From contig NZ_JAACYI010000017.1 of NCBI RefSeq assembly GCF_009996735.1, positions 1-64,000 on the forward strand: a DNA stretch of 64,000 nt, given 5' to 3'. A model generated the notes under the pieces. That model was not told the origin of the DNA. It saw nothing but the letters and a program-made list of their open reading frames with translations, and did not search any database. Of the stretch, positions 63,217 to 64,000 are shown piece after piece; position 1 is the stretch's first letter; every line of letters begins with the position of its first letter. The position numbers and the translations under genes were made by a program. The DNA comes from Cellulomonas sp. APG4 (GTDB taxonomy: Bacteria; Actinomycetota; Actinomycetes; Actinomycetales; Cellulomonadaceae).

Positions 63217-64000
63217 GTGGCTGATCTGCGTGTGCCCGGGTGGGACGGCATCGAGCGCCCGACCATCGCCGTCGAACCGGCCGCCCAGGGCGCTGCGGCG
63301 ATCGAACAGCTCGCGCGGACGGCACGCCACGGCCGCTGGCGGGCGTCGGTGTCCGACGACGGCCTCGTGGTCCGGGCGACCGTCCCCGCCCTCGCGATCG
63401 CGCCGTCCCACCTGCTGCGCGAGCCCAAGGACCTGTGGCGCTCGTCCGTGGTGCGGGCCGAGGCGTCGAACGACGGCGTGGGCGGGTGCCGGGTCGAGGT
63501 CGAGGTCGAGGACCGCGGCGCGCGACGGCTGCCGGTCCGCACCGCCGAGCTCCTCTCGGCGTGGGTCGCCGATCTCGAGGCCGCCGGGACACGCGTACGC
63601 ACCGGCATGTGGCGCGACGCCGTTGACGACGCAGGCGGCGACCCGGGCGCCTGGACCACCGAGGGCACGCGGCTGAACGCGATCGCCGACCGCGAGGCCG
63701 CGCGGACCTCTCCGCCCGCATCCTTCGCGCTCACCGATCGAGCCGCGGCGTGGGCCGACGACGTCGCCCTGCGTTGCGGCACGGCGGACGAGCCGTTGCG
63801 CGACCTGACTGCCCGCGCGTGGATCGACGGTCTTGCCGACGCGGGCCTCTCGCGCCGTCGGCAGCCCAAACCCGCCTACGTGGTGGACGCCCTGGTGGGC
63901 GCCGCCGTGGCCGACGGCGTGCTGACCCTGCCCGAGCCCGGCGTGCTGCGCATGGCCTTCGCGCGCCGGGACCCGCAGACGGAGTCGGAGGACGCGTGGG
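63217..64000 (+). CDS. Unknown protein (3' end outside window)
   Basis: At least 261 residues, open to the window edge. It begins ADLRVPGWDGIERPTIAVEP, with acidic and Arg-rich stretches later, such as RVEVEVEDRGARRLPVR. No family, signal peptide or membrane helix is recognised. The GTG start at 63217 has CAGGGT 7 nt upstream and a 20-bp palindrome between 63185 and 63204, so it may be leaderless and tightly regulated. The function is open. Codon use fits the surrounding high-GC genome, so recent transfer is not indicated. Confidence 0.6.
   Translation, partial: MADLRVPGWDGIERPTIAVEPAAQGAAAIEQLARTARHGRWRASVSDDGLVVRATVPALAIAPSHLLREPKDLWRSSVVRAEASNDGVGGCRVEVEVEDRGARRLPVRTAELLSAWVADLEAAGTRVRTGMWRDAVDDAGGDPGAWTTEGTRLNAIADREAARTSPPASFALTDRAAAWADDVALRCGTADEPLRDLTARAWIDGLADAGLSRRRQPKPAYVVDALVGAAVADGVLTLPEPGVLRMAFARRDPQTESEDAW

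Overview
The window is a continuous stretch of very GC-rich (roughly 73% by eye) actinobacterial chromosome. A cellobiose phosphorylase close to the Cellulomonas gilvus/uda enzymes, CebR-type operators, a Bpa proteasome activator ending in GQYL, DmdR/IdeR-type iron boxes and many leaderless-type starts (TANNNT-N6-RTG) point to Cellulomonas or a near relative. No phage, IS element, CRISPR array, rRNA or tRNA was found, and the gene content is mainly chromosomal housekeeping, transport and metabolism.

Layout. 1-3916: a conservon-type (CvnA-like) sensor kinase running off the left edge. 4102-7915: quinone oxidoreductase, AGE-family sugar isomerase, Bpa, EamA exporter. 7987-12783: LacI regulator plus an AglEFG-like sugar ABC transporter with a LacI operator, a hairpin after the binding-protein gene and an operon-end terminator. 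12999-23318: HAD phosphatase, serS, lipid kinase, pheA, envelope membrane protein, glycosyltransferase, DUF5926 protein, pgm. 23370-32875: MASE1-PAS-GGDEF-EAL protein, MFS permease, ferritin-like/VIT1 metal transporter, F420-dependent oxidoreductase, Gfo/Idh/MocA dehydrogenase, FKBP lipoprotein, aldose 1-epimerase. 32972-37996: cellobiose phosphorylase under two CebR-like operators, then an EF-G-like GTPase. 38316-45119: AbiEi/DUF559-like protein, a siderophore ABC importer with iron boxes and two tandem siderophore-interacting reductases. 45159-48806: an osmoprotectant ABC system whose binding protein appears circularly permuted and whose permease and ATPase genes start head to head 2 nt apart. 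48870-58830: flavin reductase, methyltransferase, DUF2809, YciO, YCII-like and TPR proteins, Ddn-like reductase, DUF4914-like P-loop protein, membrane protein, NhaP-like antiporter, PadR regulator. 58872-64000: mmsA, FAD oxidase, OsmC protein, a 32-residue small protein and a partial unknown gene.

How the parts work together. Disaccharide use is represented by the Agl-like importer (no ATPase gene present, so a shared MsiK-type ATPase is inferred), cellobiose phosphorylase, phosphoglucomutase, aldose epimerase and the AGE isomerase. Iron supply joins a siderophore importer to reductases that would release the iron. Osmotic balance is served by the Opu-like system and possibly the antiporter.

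The least ordinary signals are the permuted osmoprotectant-binding protein, the head-to-head starts in that locus, ten exact leaderless start signatures, a 79-nt intergenic element in two copies, a nested inverted-repeat element family in three gaps, MraZ-box-like phased repeats upstream of the lacI-type gene, and a small protein gene with a strong ribosome binding site and terminator.
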